From positions 51,128 through 115,127 of the forward strand of contig DASXVO010000043.1 in assembly GCA_036504215.1 (NCBI GenBank): a stretch of DNA of 64,000 bases. The letters are read 5' to 3'. The DNA is from Vicinamibacterales bacterium (GTDB lineage Bacteria; Acidobacteriota; Vicinamibacteria; Vicinamibacterales; Fen-181). A program made the translations under genes and the position numbers. The notes beneath the pieces are model-generated. The model was not told where the DNA came from, searched no databases, and saw nothing but the letters and a program-made list of their open reading frames with translations. Shown one piece after another: positions 9,229 through 18,900 of this stretch. The first letter of the stretch is position 1. The number at the start of each line of letters is the position of its first letter.

Positions 9229-9573
9229 ATGGCATCCTGTCTCTTCTGCCGGCTCATCGACCACGAAGTCCCCGCGACCATCCTCTACGAGGACGACCGC
9301 CTCGTCGTAATCCAGGACATCAATCCGCAGGCGCCGCTGCACGTGCTCGTCATCCCTCGGCAGCACGTCGCGACGCTGAACGACCTGACACCGGCCGAGG
9401 ATGGGCTCGTGGGCGAGATGCTCAGGCGTGCGGCCGCAGTCGCGCGTGAGCGTGGCGTGGCTGACCGAGGCTATCGCACGGTCTTCAACTGCAACCGTGA
9501 GGCCGGCCAGTCGGTGTTTCACATCCATTTGCACGTGATCGGCGGCCGACCTCTCGCCTGGCCTCCGGGATGA
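9229..9573 (+). CDS. hinT: HIT-family nucleotide hydrolase, HinT type
   Basis: 114 residues. The histidine triad HIHLHVIGG sits near the C terminus. CLFCRLI near the N terminus (with an H further on) is the zinc-site relic typical of PKCI/HinT proteins, which hydrolyse adenosine phosphoramidates such as aminoacyl-AMP. The start ATG 9229 follows an 85-base gap after prmC. It is the last gene of the plus-strand run; the next gene converges on it. Confidence 0.92.
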   Translation: MASCLFCRLIDHEVPATILYEDDRLVVIQDINPQAPLHVLVIPRQHVATLNDLTPAEDGLVGEMLRRAAAVARERGVADRGYRTVFNCNREAGQSVFHIHLHVIGGRPLAWPPG

Positions 9574-9616
9574 AGATCGACACGGAGCGCGCGAAGGCGG
9601 CGGCCTCTGTGTTGAA

Positions 9617-10462
9617 CTAGACCTTCGTCCGTTCAAGGAGGTACGTGCCCCTTCGTCCGGGCCTGTCGAGGACGAAGTCCACGACCTCGTAGCCGCGCGG
9701 CAGGTAGGTCGTGAAGATCTCCCGGGTCGTCGCGCGCCACTCCTGCGCCAGCGGGAGGTTCTGCTGCTGCATCTCGGTGAACCCCATCGGGATCGTCACC
9801 GCCAACCGGAGCGCGTCCACCGAGAGGTCGGCCTTCCCTGGCGCGATCCATTCCACGCAGGGCAGGTGACTCACCAGGTTCACGGCGGCCGCATCGCCGA
9901 TGTCGCCGGGACGGCCCTCGCCTCGTTCGGCGGCGGCAAGCCGCTGCGCCACGCGTTCCGACTCGAGCCACCACTCCGCGATGAACCGGTCGGTTGGTGT
10001 CCCGACGTGGAGCGGGCTGCTCGAATCTCCGTAGACGTTCTCGTGGTACTCGCGGGCCACGACGCCGAGCTTCACGAAGTTCAGGTGCGCGTTCAACGCC
10101 TGCAGCGGATCGTAGGTCCACTTGATGAGATCCAGGCCGGACTCGAGCACCAGGCGGCGCTGCTCGAGCTTCAGCCGCCAGCCCAGGCCGCTGTTGCGAT
10201 GGGCTTCTGTCACGCCGAGCATGTGCGACCACTGGAAGGCCTTGCCGTCCTTCACGCCGGGCAGCGCGTACGCGAAGCCGACCATGCGGTCTGCCGTGGC
10301 GTCCGGCTCGAAGGCCCCGAGCAGCAGGCCGCCGATTTCCGCCGAGACGATCATGATCGGCACGGGCACCGAGTCCTCGGTGGTCGTGTAGCCCCAGATC
10401 TCGCGCTCCAGCTCGTAGACCTGGTGGAACTCCTCGACGGTCATCAGGCGACGGATCTGCAT
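9617..10462 (-). CDS. GNAT-superfamily N-acetyltransferase-like protein (COG3375 type)
   Basis: 281 residues from ATG 10462. It begins MQIRRLMTVEEFHQVYELER, typical of the GNAT N terminus, followed by the acetyl-CoA binding motif A in SHMLGVTEAHRNSGLGWRLK (about residues 85-104). WTYDPLQALNAHLNFVKLGV and the PTDRF.AEW stretch match the conserved but poorly characterised COG3375 family. The C-terminal 110 residues are a second conserved domain. Substrate unknown. A -10 box 6 bases before the ATG fixes the start; the longer open frame upstream has no conserved features. Confidence 0.8.
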   Translation of the reverse strand: MQIRRLMTVEEFHQVYELEREIWGYTTTEDSVPVPIMIVSAEIGGLLLGAFEPDATADRMVGFAYALPGVKDGKAFQWSHMLGVTEAHRNSGLGWRLKLEQRRLVLESGLDLIKWTYDPLQALNAHLNFVKLGVVAREYHENVYGDSSSPLHVGTPTDRFIAEWWLESERVAQRLAAAERGEGRPGDIGDAAAVNLVSHLPCVEWIAPGKADLSVDALRLAVTIPMGFTEMQQQNLPLAQEWRATTREIFTTYLPRGYEVVDFVLDRPGRRGTYLLERTKV

Positions 10463-10468
10463 GGGGGT

Positions 10469-10474
10469 GTTGTA
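10469..10474 (-). promoter_or_regulatory. -10 box for leaderless GNAT gene
   Basis: Minus-strand TACAAC (10474-10469) is followed by six bases (ACCCCC) and the ATG at 10462. Confidence 0.45.
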
Positions 10475-10664
10475 CCACAGCCCCACACCCTTTGCGGCCG
10501 GCGCGTGCGGAGGTCCCGGCTTCGAGCGCCTCAGCATCCTCGGCGTGCCGTGCGTGAGAAGGTCTCGAACCTCTTCGGGAGCGCGCGTCGTTCATTGCCG
10601 GCCAACCCCGCACCTGCTACGCTGAGATTGGGATTCCCCCAACACTCGATCCGGAGGCTGATTC

Positions 10665-12350
10665 ATGTCCCCCATCCGCCTGTGGGCCGCCGTTGTGGTG
10701 TGTCTGGCCGGCTCGTGGCCCATCTCCGTGATTGCCCAGGGGCAACTACGGCCTGTCGTCGTCGCGCGAGGATTCACCCTGCCGCTCGGGTTCCTCCCTG
10801 ACCCCACCGATCCGCGGATCCAGTTCGTCGTCGAGCAAGGAGGTCGGCTTCGCGTCCTCAGGGACGGCGTGCTGCTGGCCTCGGACTTTCTGGACCTGTC
10901 GGCAGCCATCGCTGCGGGCGGGGAGCAGGGTCTCCTCGGCCTGGCGTTCGCCCCGGACTACGCGACCAGCGGTCGCTTCTTCGTGGACTTCACCAACAGG
11001 TCCGGCGACACCGTGGTGGCGAGGTTCAGGCGATCGACGGCGAACCCCCTCGTTGCCGATCCGTCCTCGCGTTTCGACCTGAAGTGGTCGACGGGCGAGC
11101 GGGTGATCCGCCAGCCGTTCGCAAACCACAACGGCGGCCAACTCGCGTTCGGTCCCGATGGCTTCCTGTACGTCGGCATGGGTGACGGCGGATCGGGCGA
11201 CGATCCCGGCAACCGTGCGCAGGATCCCTCGACGCTCCTGGGGAAGATGCTCCGGGTCGACGTGAGTGTTCCGGACGGCGATACACAGGGCTTCAGGGTG
11301 CCTGCAGACAACCCGTTCGGCGGCGGCCGGCCGATCGCTGCTCAGCCTGAGATCTGGGATTTCGGCCTGCGCAACCCCTGGCGATTCAGCTTCGACGCCC
11401 CTTCTCGCGGCGGCACCGGTGCGCTCGTGATCGGGGACGTTGGGCAGGACCGGTACGAAGAGATCGACTACGAGCCGCGGGGCCAGGGAGGACGCAACTA
11501 CGGATGGCGAATCCGCGAGGGTCTTCATGCGAACGTCACCACTCGTCCGCCCGCGTTCACACCGCTGACCGACCCAATCTTCGAATACGACCATTCGGCG
11601 GGTGTGGCGGTCATCGGCGGATTCGTCTACCGCGGACAAGCGTTGGGGCCTGCGTATGCCGGCCGATACTTCTACGCGGACCTCACCGGTCATGTCTGGT
11701 CTCTGGGACTGGGTGTCAATCCCGCCACCGGCGAGGCGACCGTGACCGACCAGTCGGACCACACCGCGGATCTTGGCATCGCGGCCGCGCGGGACGCGAT
11801 CACATCGTTCGGCCTCGACGCGGCCGGTGAACTCTACATCGTCACCTTCCTCGGCACGATCATCCGCGTGGAGGCGGCGGACAGCGATGGCGACGGACTG
11901 CCCGACTGGTGGGAGCGCCAGTTCGGGCTGAATCCCGACTCAGCGGTCGGCGACGATGGCGCCGCAGGGGACCCGGACGGTGACGGGGTCACCAACATCG
12001 AGGAATTCCGGGCGGGCACGCATCCACGCGGGTTCTACCATCGGTCGTTCGGGAACGATCGCATCGACACCTCTGCCGGCTTCACCCTGCTGAACCCGAA
12101 TGGCACGCCGGCGCACATCCTGCTGCGGTACCGCCGGCCGGACGGGAGCGTCTTCCCGCGGTACCTGTCGCTGCCGCCAGGTGGGCGGCAACGGGTGAAC
12201 CCGTCGGATACGCCTGGACGAACGGCCGCCGATATCCTGCTGACGCTCGAATCCGATGTCGAAGTGGTCGTCGAAGGCGCTCGCCTGGATCCGCGATCCG
12301 GCCTGCGCGACCGATCCGTCCGTAGTCCCGATCGTCTGCCGGATCGTTGA
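10665..12350 (+). CDS. Secreted PQQ-dependent sugar dehydrogenase-like protein with calcium-binding repeats
   Basis: 561 residues. A signal peptide (residues 1-25, ending ISVIAQ) is followed by a six-bladed propeller of the glucose/sorbosone dehydrogenase (YliI/Hip-like) family. Markers are EQGLLGLAFAPDY, NHNGGQLAFGPDGFLYVGMGDGGSG, LGKMLRVDV, WDFGLRNPWRFSFD and GDVGQDRYEEIDY. After the propeller, DSDGDGLPDWWERQFGLNPD and DPDGDGVTNIEEF are thrombospondin-type-3 Asp-rich calcium repeats (about 405-450), then a 110-residue C-terminal domain of unknown role. It probably oxidises sugars in the periplasm or outside the cell. The start is the ATG before a clean signal peptide; the gene is divergent from the GNAT gene. 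Confidence 0.85.
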   Translation: MSPIRLWAAVVVCLAGSWPISVIAQGQLRPVVVARGFTLPLGFLPDPTDPRIQFVVEQGGRLRVLRDGVLLASDFLDLSAAIAAGGEQGLLGLAFAPDYATSGRFFVDFTNRSGDTVVARFRRSTANPLVADPSSRFDLKWSTGERVIRQPFANHNGGQLAFGPDGFLYVGMGDGGSGDDPGNRAQDPSTLLGKMLRVDVSVPDGDTQGFRVPADNPFGGGRPIAAQPEIWDFGLRNPWRFSFDAPSRGGTGALVIGDVGQDRYEEIDYEPRGQGGRNYGWRIREGLHANVTTRPPAFTPLTDPIFEYDHSAGVAVIGGFVYRGQALGPAYAGRYFYADLTGHVWSLGLGVNPATGEATVTDQSDHTADLGIAAARDAITSFGLDAAGELYIVTFLGTIIRVEAADSDGDGLPDWWERQFGLNPDSAVGDDGAAGDPDGDGVTNIEEFRAGTHPRGFYHRSFGNDRIDTSAGFTLLNPNGTPAHILLRYRRPDGSVFPRYLSLPPGGRQRVNPSDTPGRTAADILLTLESDVEVVVEGARLDPRSGLRDRSVRSPDRLPDR

Positions 12351-12470
12351 GGCTGGAGGGCATCGCTCGAGCCATCCGGCCGTCCGGCCGACGCGGGCGG
12401 TGCCGGCGGTGCCCGTGGTTCTGGTGGGGCCGGGGTCCGAGGGGGGTGGCCCGGAGCGCGCCACGTCGAG

Positions 12471-13193
12471 CTAGTCCAACAACGCGGGCAACTCCGTCAG
12501 GCTCCGGACGACCGGCACGCGATCGCTGCCGGGCGCGGTGCCCGGTTCGGCGATGGTCGACGGCACCAGGCCGGACGACCGGCGCAGCAGGACGGCGCGC
12601 ATTCCCACGGCCCGGGCTCCCTCGATGTCGTGCCTGACGCTGTCGCCCACCATCACCGCTTCTTCGGGCCGAACCGACAACAGACCGAGCGCGGCGCGGA
12701 AGATGCTCGGGTGCGGCTTGTTGTAGCCGTGCTCGCAAGACGAGACCGTGCAGGCAATCAGCGCATCGAGCTCGAAGTGGCTGCTGAACGACTCGAGCGA
12801 CCGATGCGTATTGGAAATCAGGCCGAGGCGGATTCCACGCACGTGGAGGGCCCGCAGCGCGGGCAGCACGTCGTCGTACAACGTGAAGTGGTGACACGCC
12901 GCCCACTCACGGTAGATCTCCTCGGCGCACGCGTCGAGCTGGCCGCCAGACCCACCCATCTGCTCGATGATGTGGCGGATGTACGCGATGAAGAAATGCG
13001 GATCGTAGGCGTGGTCTTCGGACTCCTCGAGCAGCGCAGACGCGCTTCCCACCGCTGCCTCGAATGCGGCGGGATTGCAGTTCGCGATCCCGTGCTTCGC
13101 ACAGAACTGCAGGTACCCATCGCCCTGGAACACCGGTCCCGGGTGGATCAAGGTGAAGTCGACGTCGAAGAACACCGCCCGCGTGCTGGGCAT
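12471..13193 (-). CDS. HAD-superfamily hydrolase
   Basis: 240 residues. Motif I is FFDVDFTL (nucleophile and acid Asp), motif II ISNTH, motif III KPHPSIF and motif IV VMVGDSVRHDIEGA: a complete catalytic set for a phosphatase with a helical C1-type cap (about 20-100). The substrate is not predictable. It is the third gene of a minus-strand unit after the two M16 peptidase genes, 15 bases downstream of the second. Confidence 0.88.
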   Translation of the reverse strand: MPSTRAVFFDVDFTLIHPGPVFQGDGYLQFCAKHGIANCNPAAFEAAVGSASALLEESEDHAYDPHFFIAYIRHIIEQMGGSGGQLDACAEEIYREWAACHHFTLYDDVLPALRALHVRGIRLGLISNTHRSLESFSSHFELDALIACTVSSCEHGYNKPHPSIFRAALGLLSVRPEEAVMVGDSVRHDIEGARAVGMRAVLLRRSSGLVPSTIAEPGTAPGSDRVPVVRSLTELPALLD

Positions 13194-13208
13194 TGTTGGC
13201 TCTGGGCG

Positions 13209-14498
13209 CTACGCGCTCGGCTCCGGACTCTCGGCAGCGTACGGTCCGGCGATCGTGATGGTGGCGCGCCCGGGCACCAGGAACCGTCGCGCCGCCCCGT
13301 TCGCTTCCTCGAGCGTGACCGCCTCGAGCAGCTCCGGCAGGCGTTGGTCGTAGTCCAGGCCGAGGCCGAACTGCTCACACGTCAGCAGGAAGTTCGCAAT
13401 GCCGGCGTTCGTCTCGAGCGTCCGGGGCAGCGAACTGATCAGATAGCGCTTCGAGGCGCGGAGTTCCTCCTCCGTCAGGCCGTCGGCGGCCATTCGGCGG
13501 ACCTCTTCGTCGATCGAGGCAATCGCCCGGTCCACGTTGGCCGGATTGACGCCGGCCCGGATCACGAGCGGTCCCGGGCCGATGTTCGGCTCGAAGGCGG
13601 AGAAGACGTAATACGCCATTCCCTGCCGCTCGCGGATGCTGTCGCCCAGGCGCCCGCCGAGCGCATACTGCCCGAGCACGTTGTTCATCAGCGAGAAGGC
13701 GTAGTAGGCCGGGTCACGACGCGCAATCGTGGTGAAGCCGTAGGCGATGTCCGCCTGCGCCTTGTTCATCATCGGGAAGACCACCTGCCGGCGCCTCTCC
13801 ACCGGCGGCAGGCCAGGTACGAGGGCAAGGCTCACCGGGTAGCTCCTCCAATCGCCGAACAGCATCCCGCACTCGTCCACCACGCGCCCGGGATCCACAT
13901 CGCCCACGCACGTCACGACGAGCGACGATGGCTCGAATCGATCGTGGTGCGCCCGCGCGAGACGTCGGCGGTCGATCTGCTCGACGCTCTCGAGGGTGCC
14001 CTTCATCCGCTGCCCGTACGGGTGGTTGGGATAGAGCAGCGCCAACTCCTCCTCGAGCGCCACCGCCGCCGGGTTGTCGTGGTCCTGGCGGATCGAGGTG
14101 ATGATCTCGCCGCGCCGGGTTGCAATCTCCGAGTCCGGAAGACTCGGATGGCGCACGATGTCGCCGATGAGCGCCAGCATCGCCGAGAAGTCCTCGGCGA
14201 GACACGTGCAGGACACCGTGAACAGGTGCCGCATCGCCGCGACGGCCAGCGACACGCCGCGGCTGTCCAGCAGTTCGGCGATGTCGTCGGCGCTTCGGTG
14301 CTCGGTTCCGCGATCGATGACACGCGAGAGGAAGTGGGCAACGCCCGGCAGGTCGTGGGGATCGCTCACCGTGCCTGCCTGCACCTCAACGGTCATCGCG
14401 ACGGCCGGTGTGACCCGCGACTCCTTCGCGAGGACCACTACACCGTTCTGAAGGCGTCGGCGTGTCGGCGCCAGTCCGTGTTGCTCGTCGATCGACAT
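13209..14498 (-). CDS. M16-family peptidase homologue lacking the catalytic zinc motif
   Basis: 429 residues with the insulinase/pitrilysin M16 fold. The position of the HxxEH site reads AHFLSRV (H55, then S58 and R59 instead of Glu and His), so it cannot bind zinc in the usual way. The C-terminal half keeps LGDSIRERQGMAYYVFSAF, the substrate-binding R/Y region. This is the typical inactive partner of a heterodimeric M16B protease, whose active partner is the gene 15 bases upstream. Together they likely form a clam-shell peptidase for peptides. Confidence 0.88.
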   Translation of the reverse strand: MSIDEQHGLAPTRRRLQNGVVVLAKESRVTPAVAMTVEVQAGTVSDPHDLPGVAHFLSRVIDRGTEHRSADDIAELLDSRGVSLAVAAMRHLFTVSCTCLAEDFSAMLALIGDIVRHPSLPDSEIATRRGEIITSIRQDHDNPAAVALEEELALLYPNHPYGQRMKGTLESVEQIDRRRLARAHHDRFEPSSLVVTCVGDVDPGRVVDECGMLFGDWRSYPVSLALVPGLPPVERRRQVVFPMMNKAQADIAYGFTTIARRDPAYYAFSLMNNVLGQYALGGRLGDSIRERQGMAYYVFSAFEPNIGPGPLVIRAGVNPANVDRAIASIDEEVRRMAADGLTEEELRASKRYLISSLPRTLETNAGIANFLLTCEQFGLGLDYDQRLPELLEAVTLEEANGAARRFLVPGRATITIAGPYAAESPEPSA

Positions 14499-14513
14499 CG
14501 TGTGTCCTCGCGA

Positions 14514-15833
14514 TTATCGGGGGCCATCAATCTCCGACGGCTTGAACCAGCCGACCGTCCGACACGTTGGCCGCAGGCAGGTCGCGGCGGCTTCGTTCAC
14601 CTGGTCGAGCGTGACCTGGCGGATGCGCTCGGCCATCGACAGGAACATGTCGACGGACGAGATCGTCTCGAAATACCCCAGTTGGTGCGCGATGTTCGTC
14701 ACGCTGTCGTTCTCGAACACCATCCGGGCGCGAAGTTGGTTCCTGGCCTTCTCCAGTTCCGCGGCGGTCACCCCGTCACGTCTCGTGCGGTCGATCTCGG
14801 CGGCGGCGGCCTGCTCCACCTGATCGAGCCCTGCGCCGTCACGTGCGGTGATGGAAATCGAGTAGAGGTACGGATCCGCCGTCGCCAGCATCGCGCCCGA
14901 CACCGTCGATGCGAGGCGCCCCTCGACGAGGGAGCGATACAGCCGCGCGCTGCGCTGCGGCGGCGGCGTGCGGAAGCTCGACCAGAGGTTGATGCCCTTC
15001 GCTCCGGTCAGCACCGCATCGACCAGCAGCATCGGCACGAAGGCCTCCTCGTGTGCGGCCGGTGCATGATACGCGAGCTTCAGGTAGGCGGTGGTTCCCT
15101 GTTTCTCGACGGTGACGCGCCGCTCGCCCAGTTGCGGCGGCTCCGGCGTCAGGATGCGCGGCGGAAGCGTCCCCGGCGCGATCGACCCGAAATGATGCCG
15201 GACGCGCTGCATCACATCTTCGGGATCCACGTCGCCAACAACGACCAGTGTCGCGTTGTTGGGGACGTAGTAGCGGCGGTAATAGCCGTACAGGTCCTCG
15301 CGCGACATCCGTTTCAGATCGCTCTTCCAGCCAATCGTCGGGTGCCCGTATGGATGCGCCTTGAAGGCGGCTGCGTTCACTTCCATCTCGAGCAGTTGAT
15401 CGGGGTCGTTCTCACCTCCGTCGAGCTCGGAGATGATCACCGTTCGTTCGGACTCGCATTCCTCCGGCTCGTACAAGCCGTTGGCCATCCGCTCGGCCTC
15501 GATGAAGATCATCCGGTCGAGCGCCTCGCGCGTTGCCGTCTCGAGATACGTCGTCTGGTCGATCCAGGTGTAGCCGTTCCAACTCCCGCCGAACTCCTCG
15601 ATGATCCCTTTCACCTTCTCGCGGGGGATGTTGGTCGTCCCTTTGAAGTTCATGTGCTCGACCCAGTGCGACACGCCGGTCAGGCCGGCCGTCTCGTCCC
15701 GGGACCCGACCTTGTACCAGCACCAGACCGAAGCGAGGGGCGCCGTGTGCACTTCCTGGACAAAGACCTTGAGGCCGTTGTCGAGGACGAAGGTCCGCAG
15801 GGCACGTGCGGCAACGGGGTCGTCGGTGGCCAT
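14514..15833 (-). CDS. M16-family zinc metallopeptidase, active subunit
   Basis: 439 residues from ATG 15833. The inverted zinc motif is intact: HWVEH (H56, E59, H60) within GVSHWVEHMNFKGT, with the distal Glu in ERTVIISELDGGENDPDQL. The second M16 domain (about 200-430) follows. It probably degrades peptides together with the inactive paralogue downstream. An upstream open reading frame exists antisense to ileS and is spurious; the start is set by a perfect TATAAT ending 6 bases before the ATG. First gene of an M16-M16-HAD unit. Confidence 0.92.
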   Translation of the reverse strand: MATDDPVAARALRTFVLDNGLKVFVQEVHTAPLASVWCWYKVGSRDETAGLTGVSHWVEHMNFKGTTNIPREKVKGIIEEFGGSWNGYTWIDQTTYLETATREALDRMIFIEAERMANGLYEPEECESERTVIISELDGGENDPDQLLEMEVNAAAFKAHPYGHPTIGWKSDLKRMSREDLYGYYRRYYVPNNATLVVVGDVDPEDVMQRVRHHFGSIAPGTLPPRILTPEPPQLGERRVTVEKQGTTAYLKLAYHAPAAHEEAFVPMLLVDAVLTGAKGINLWSSFRTPPPQRSARLYRSLVEGRLASTVSGAMLATADPYLYSISITARDGAGLDQVEQAAAAEIDRTRRDGVTAAELEKARNQLRARMVFENDSVTNIAHQLGYFETISSVDMFLSMAERIRQVTLDQVNEAAATCLRPTCRTVGWFKPSEIDGPR

Positions 15834-15839
15834 CCGGAC

Positions 15840-15845
15840 ATTATA
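15840..15845 (-). promoter_or_regulatory. -10 box for leaderless M16 peptidase
   Basis: Minus-strand perfect TATAAT (15845-15840), then six bases (GTCCGG), then the ATG at 15833. One of the clearest leaderless signatures in the window. Confidence 0.65.
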
Positions 15846-15892
15846 CAAGCGCACTTCGCTGCCGCTGTGGCGGGTTTCGCGGTGATCTCCAG

Positions 15893-15998
15893 TAGAATGA
15901 GTGGATCGGCGCTGCCGGCAGCGCCGGCAGCCCGGAGCCTGGAGCCCAGAGCCACGAGCCGAGAGCCCAGCACCCAGAGGAGGGGCACGCGAAGACCT
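15893..15998 (+). promoter_or_regulatory. ileS upstream region with -10 box and GC-rich short repeats
   Basis: TAGAAT at 15893-15898 is a candidate -10. The following 90 bases contain a palindromic CTGCCGGCAG stretch and degenerate copies of a GGAGCCCAGAGCC-like word, then AGGAGG about 15 bases before the ATG. No T-box specifier or antiterminator is evident. Confidence 0.4.
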
Positions 15999-18900
15999 AT
16001 GGCCGACTGGAAGGACACGCTCAATCTGCCGCGGACGGGGTTCCCCATGAAGGCGAACCTTCAGACCGCTGAACCCAAGGCGATCGCCCGCTGGGATGCC
16101 ACGGACCTCTACGGCCGCATTCGTGCGCGGCGGAAGGGGGCGCCGAAGTTCATCCTTCACGATGGACCTCCCTACGCCAACGGCCGCATTCACCTCGGCA
16201 CGGCCTTCAACAAGGTCCTCAAGGACTTCATCGTCCGGTCGCGCACGATGGCGGGGTTCGACGCGCCCTACGTGCCGGGTTGGGATTGTCACGGCCTGCC
16301 GATCGAGCTGAAGGTGGACCGCGAGCTCGGCGCGCGCAAGCGGCAGATGAGCATCGGCGATTTTCGCCGCGCCTGCCGCGAGTACGCCGCGCGGTTCGTG
16401 GACATCATGCGGACCGACTTCAAGCGCCTCGGCGTGATGGGCTCGTGGGCCGACCCGTATCTGACGATGAACTACGGGTACCAGTCGGCCATCGTGAAGG
16501 CGCTGGCGCGCTTCGTCGAGCAGGGGATGGTCTACAAGGGCAAGAAGCCCGTGCACTGGTGCATCCACTGCCGCACCGCGCTGGCCGAAGCCGAGGTCGA
16601 GTACGAGAACCACAGCTCGCCGTCGATCTTCGTCGAATTCCCGTTCAGCGCCGAGGCTGCCGAGGCACTCGGCCGTCGCGTGCCCGAACTGGCCGGCCGT
16701 ACTCTTTCGGTGCTGATCTGGACCACGACGCCCTGGACGATTCCGTCGAACCTGGCCGTCGCCTTTCACCCCGAGCTCGAGTACGGGGCGTACGCGGTGG
16801 ACGGGACGACCGTCATCGTCGCGGAGGCACTGGCCGAGCGCGTGGCTCAGCAGGTGAAGCGCCCGTTCGGCGCGGCCATCGCGCGCTTCCCGGGGCGGAC
16901 CCTCGAAGGGCTGCGCTTCCGCCATCCGTTGTACACGCGCGACTCGGTCGGGGTGCTCGCGGACTACGTCACACTCGACCAGGGCACCGGGGCGGTGCAC
17001 ACGGCGCCGGGACACGGCTCCGACGACTTCGTGACCGGCGTCCGGTACGGCCTCGACATCTATGCCCCGGTCGGGCCGGGCGGGCACTTCCTGGACGAGG
17101 TCGAGATGTTCGCCGGGCAGCGGGTGTTCGACGCGAATCCGAAGATCGAGGACGCGCTCGCGGCACGCGGCCGGCTGTGGCACCGTGAGGTCTTCGAGCA
17201 CGCGTACCCGCACTGCTGGCGATGCCACAACCCGGTGATCTTCCTCGCCACGTCGCAGTGGTTCGTCTCGATGGACGACAGCGGGCTGCGGACCAAGGCG
17301 CTCGATGCCGTGCGCCACGTCAAGTGGGTCCCGGGGTGGGGCGAGGAGCGCCTGACGCTCATGCTCCAGAACCGGCCCGACTGGTGCATCTCGAGGCAGC
17401 GCTCGTGGGGAGTCCCCATCCCGGCGGCGAACTGCGTGAAGTGCGGCGAAGCCGTATTGACCGCAGACATGGCGCACCGCGCGGCCGAGATCTTCGCCGA
17501 GCACGGCGCCGACGCCTGGTACGAGCATCCGATCGAGGAGTTCCTGCCGGCCGGTCTCGCATGCCCCAAGTGCGGCGGCCGTGAATTCGAGCGTGAGCGC
17601 GACATCCTGGACGTCTGGTTCGACTCCGGATCGAGCCACGAGGCCGTGCTCGGGCGCACCGAGGATCTGCCGTGGCCAGCCGACCTCTACATCGAGGGGT
17701 CGGACCAGTATCGCGGCTGGTTCCAGAGTTCGCTGCTGGTCGGCCTCGGCACGCGGGGCACGGCACCGTATCGCGCCGTCGTCACGCACGGGTTCGTCGT
17801 GGACGAGCAGGGCCGGAAGATGTCGAAGTCGATCGGCAACACGATCGAGCCCCACGAGATCATCTCGAAGAGCGGCGCCGAGATCCTGCGGTTCTGGGCG
17901 GCCATGGTGGACTTCCGCGAGGAGATGCGGGTCGGCAAGGAGATCCTCGCGCGCGTGGTCGAGGCCTACCTCAAGATCCGCAACACGCTGCGGATCCTAG
18001 TGGCCAACCTCTACGACTTCGACCCGGCCGTCGACGCGGTCCCGTTCGCCGAGATGGAGGAGATCGACCGCTTCACCCTGGCACGCTACGCGGACGTGGC
18101 TGGCCGCGTGCTTCGCGCCTACGAGGACTACGACTTCCCGGTGGTTCCCCAGGCCGTCAGCGCGTTCGTGACGGTGGATCTGAGCGCGTTCTGCGTGGAC
18201 GTGGCGAAGGACCGCCTCTACACGCTCGCGCCGAAGTCGCGGTCGCGGCGCTCCGCCCAGACCGCGCTCTATGTCGTCGCGGACGGCCTGGCCCGGCTGA
18301 TCGCGCCCATCCTCCCCTTCACCTCGGACGAACTGTGGCAGTTCCTCCCCGGCAAGCGCGACGACTCGGTGCACCTCGCCGACTTCCCGGCCGGTTTCGA
18401 CGCACTGATCGACACCGAACTCGTCGAGCGGTGGCAGCGGCTGCTCAGGGTCCGCGAAGCAGTGAACGCGGAGATCGAGAAACTCCGGCAGGCGAAGGCG
18501 GTCGGCAAGTCGCTCGAGGTCAAGGTCGAGCTGCGCGCCAGCGGCAGTCTGCTGGAGCTGCTCGAGCGTCATCGCGACGACCTGCCGATGCTGTTCATCA
18601 CCTCCGAGGTGGTGGTGGGCACGGGCGTCCCGCCAGAGAGTCGGAGTGGCACGGGCGTCCCGCCAGAGAGTCGGAGCGGCACGGGCGTCCCGCCAGAGAG
18701 TCTGAGTGGCACGGGCGTCCCGCCAGAGAGTCGGAGTGGCATGGGCGTCCCGCCAGAGAGTCGGAGTGGCATGGGCGTCCCGCCAGAGAGTCGGAGTGGC
18801 ATGGGCGTCCCGCCAGAGAGTCGGAGCGGCACGGGCGTCCCGCCAGAGAGTCTGAGTGGCACGGGCGTCCCGCCAGAGAGTCGGAGTGGCATGGGCGTCC

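Noticed and set aside
12630..15998. A very long upstream extension of ileS
   Set aside because: It is antisense to two peptidase genes and a phosphatase gene, a by-product of high GC; the true ATG has a ribosome site and begins the conserved IleRS N terminus.
15893..15998. T-box riboswitch upstream of ileS
   Set aside because: No specifier loop, T-box consensus or terminator/antiterminator could be found in this 100-base region.
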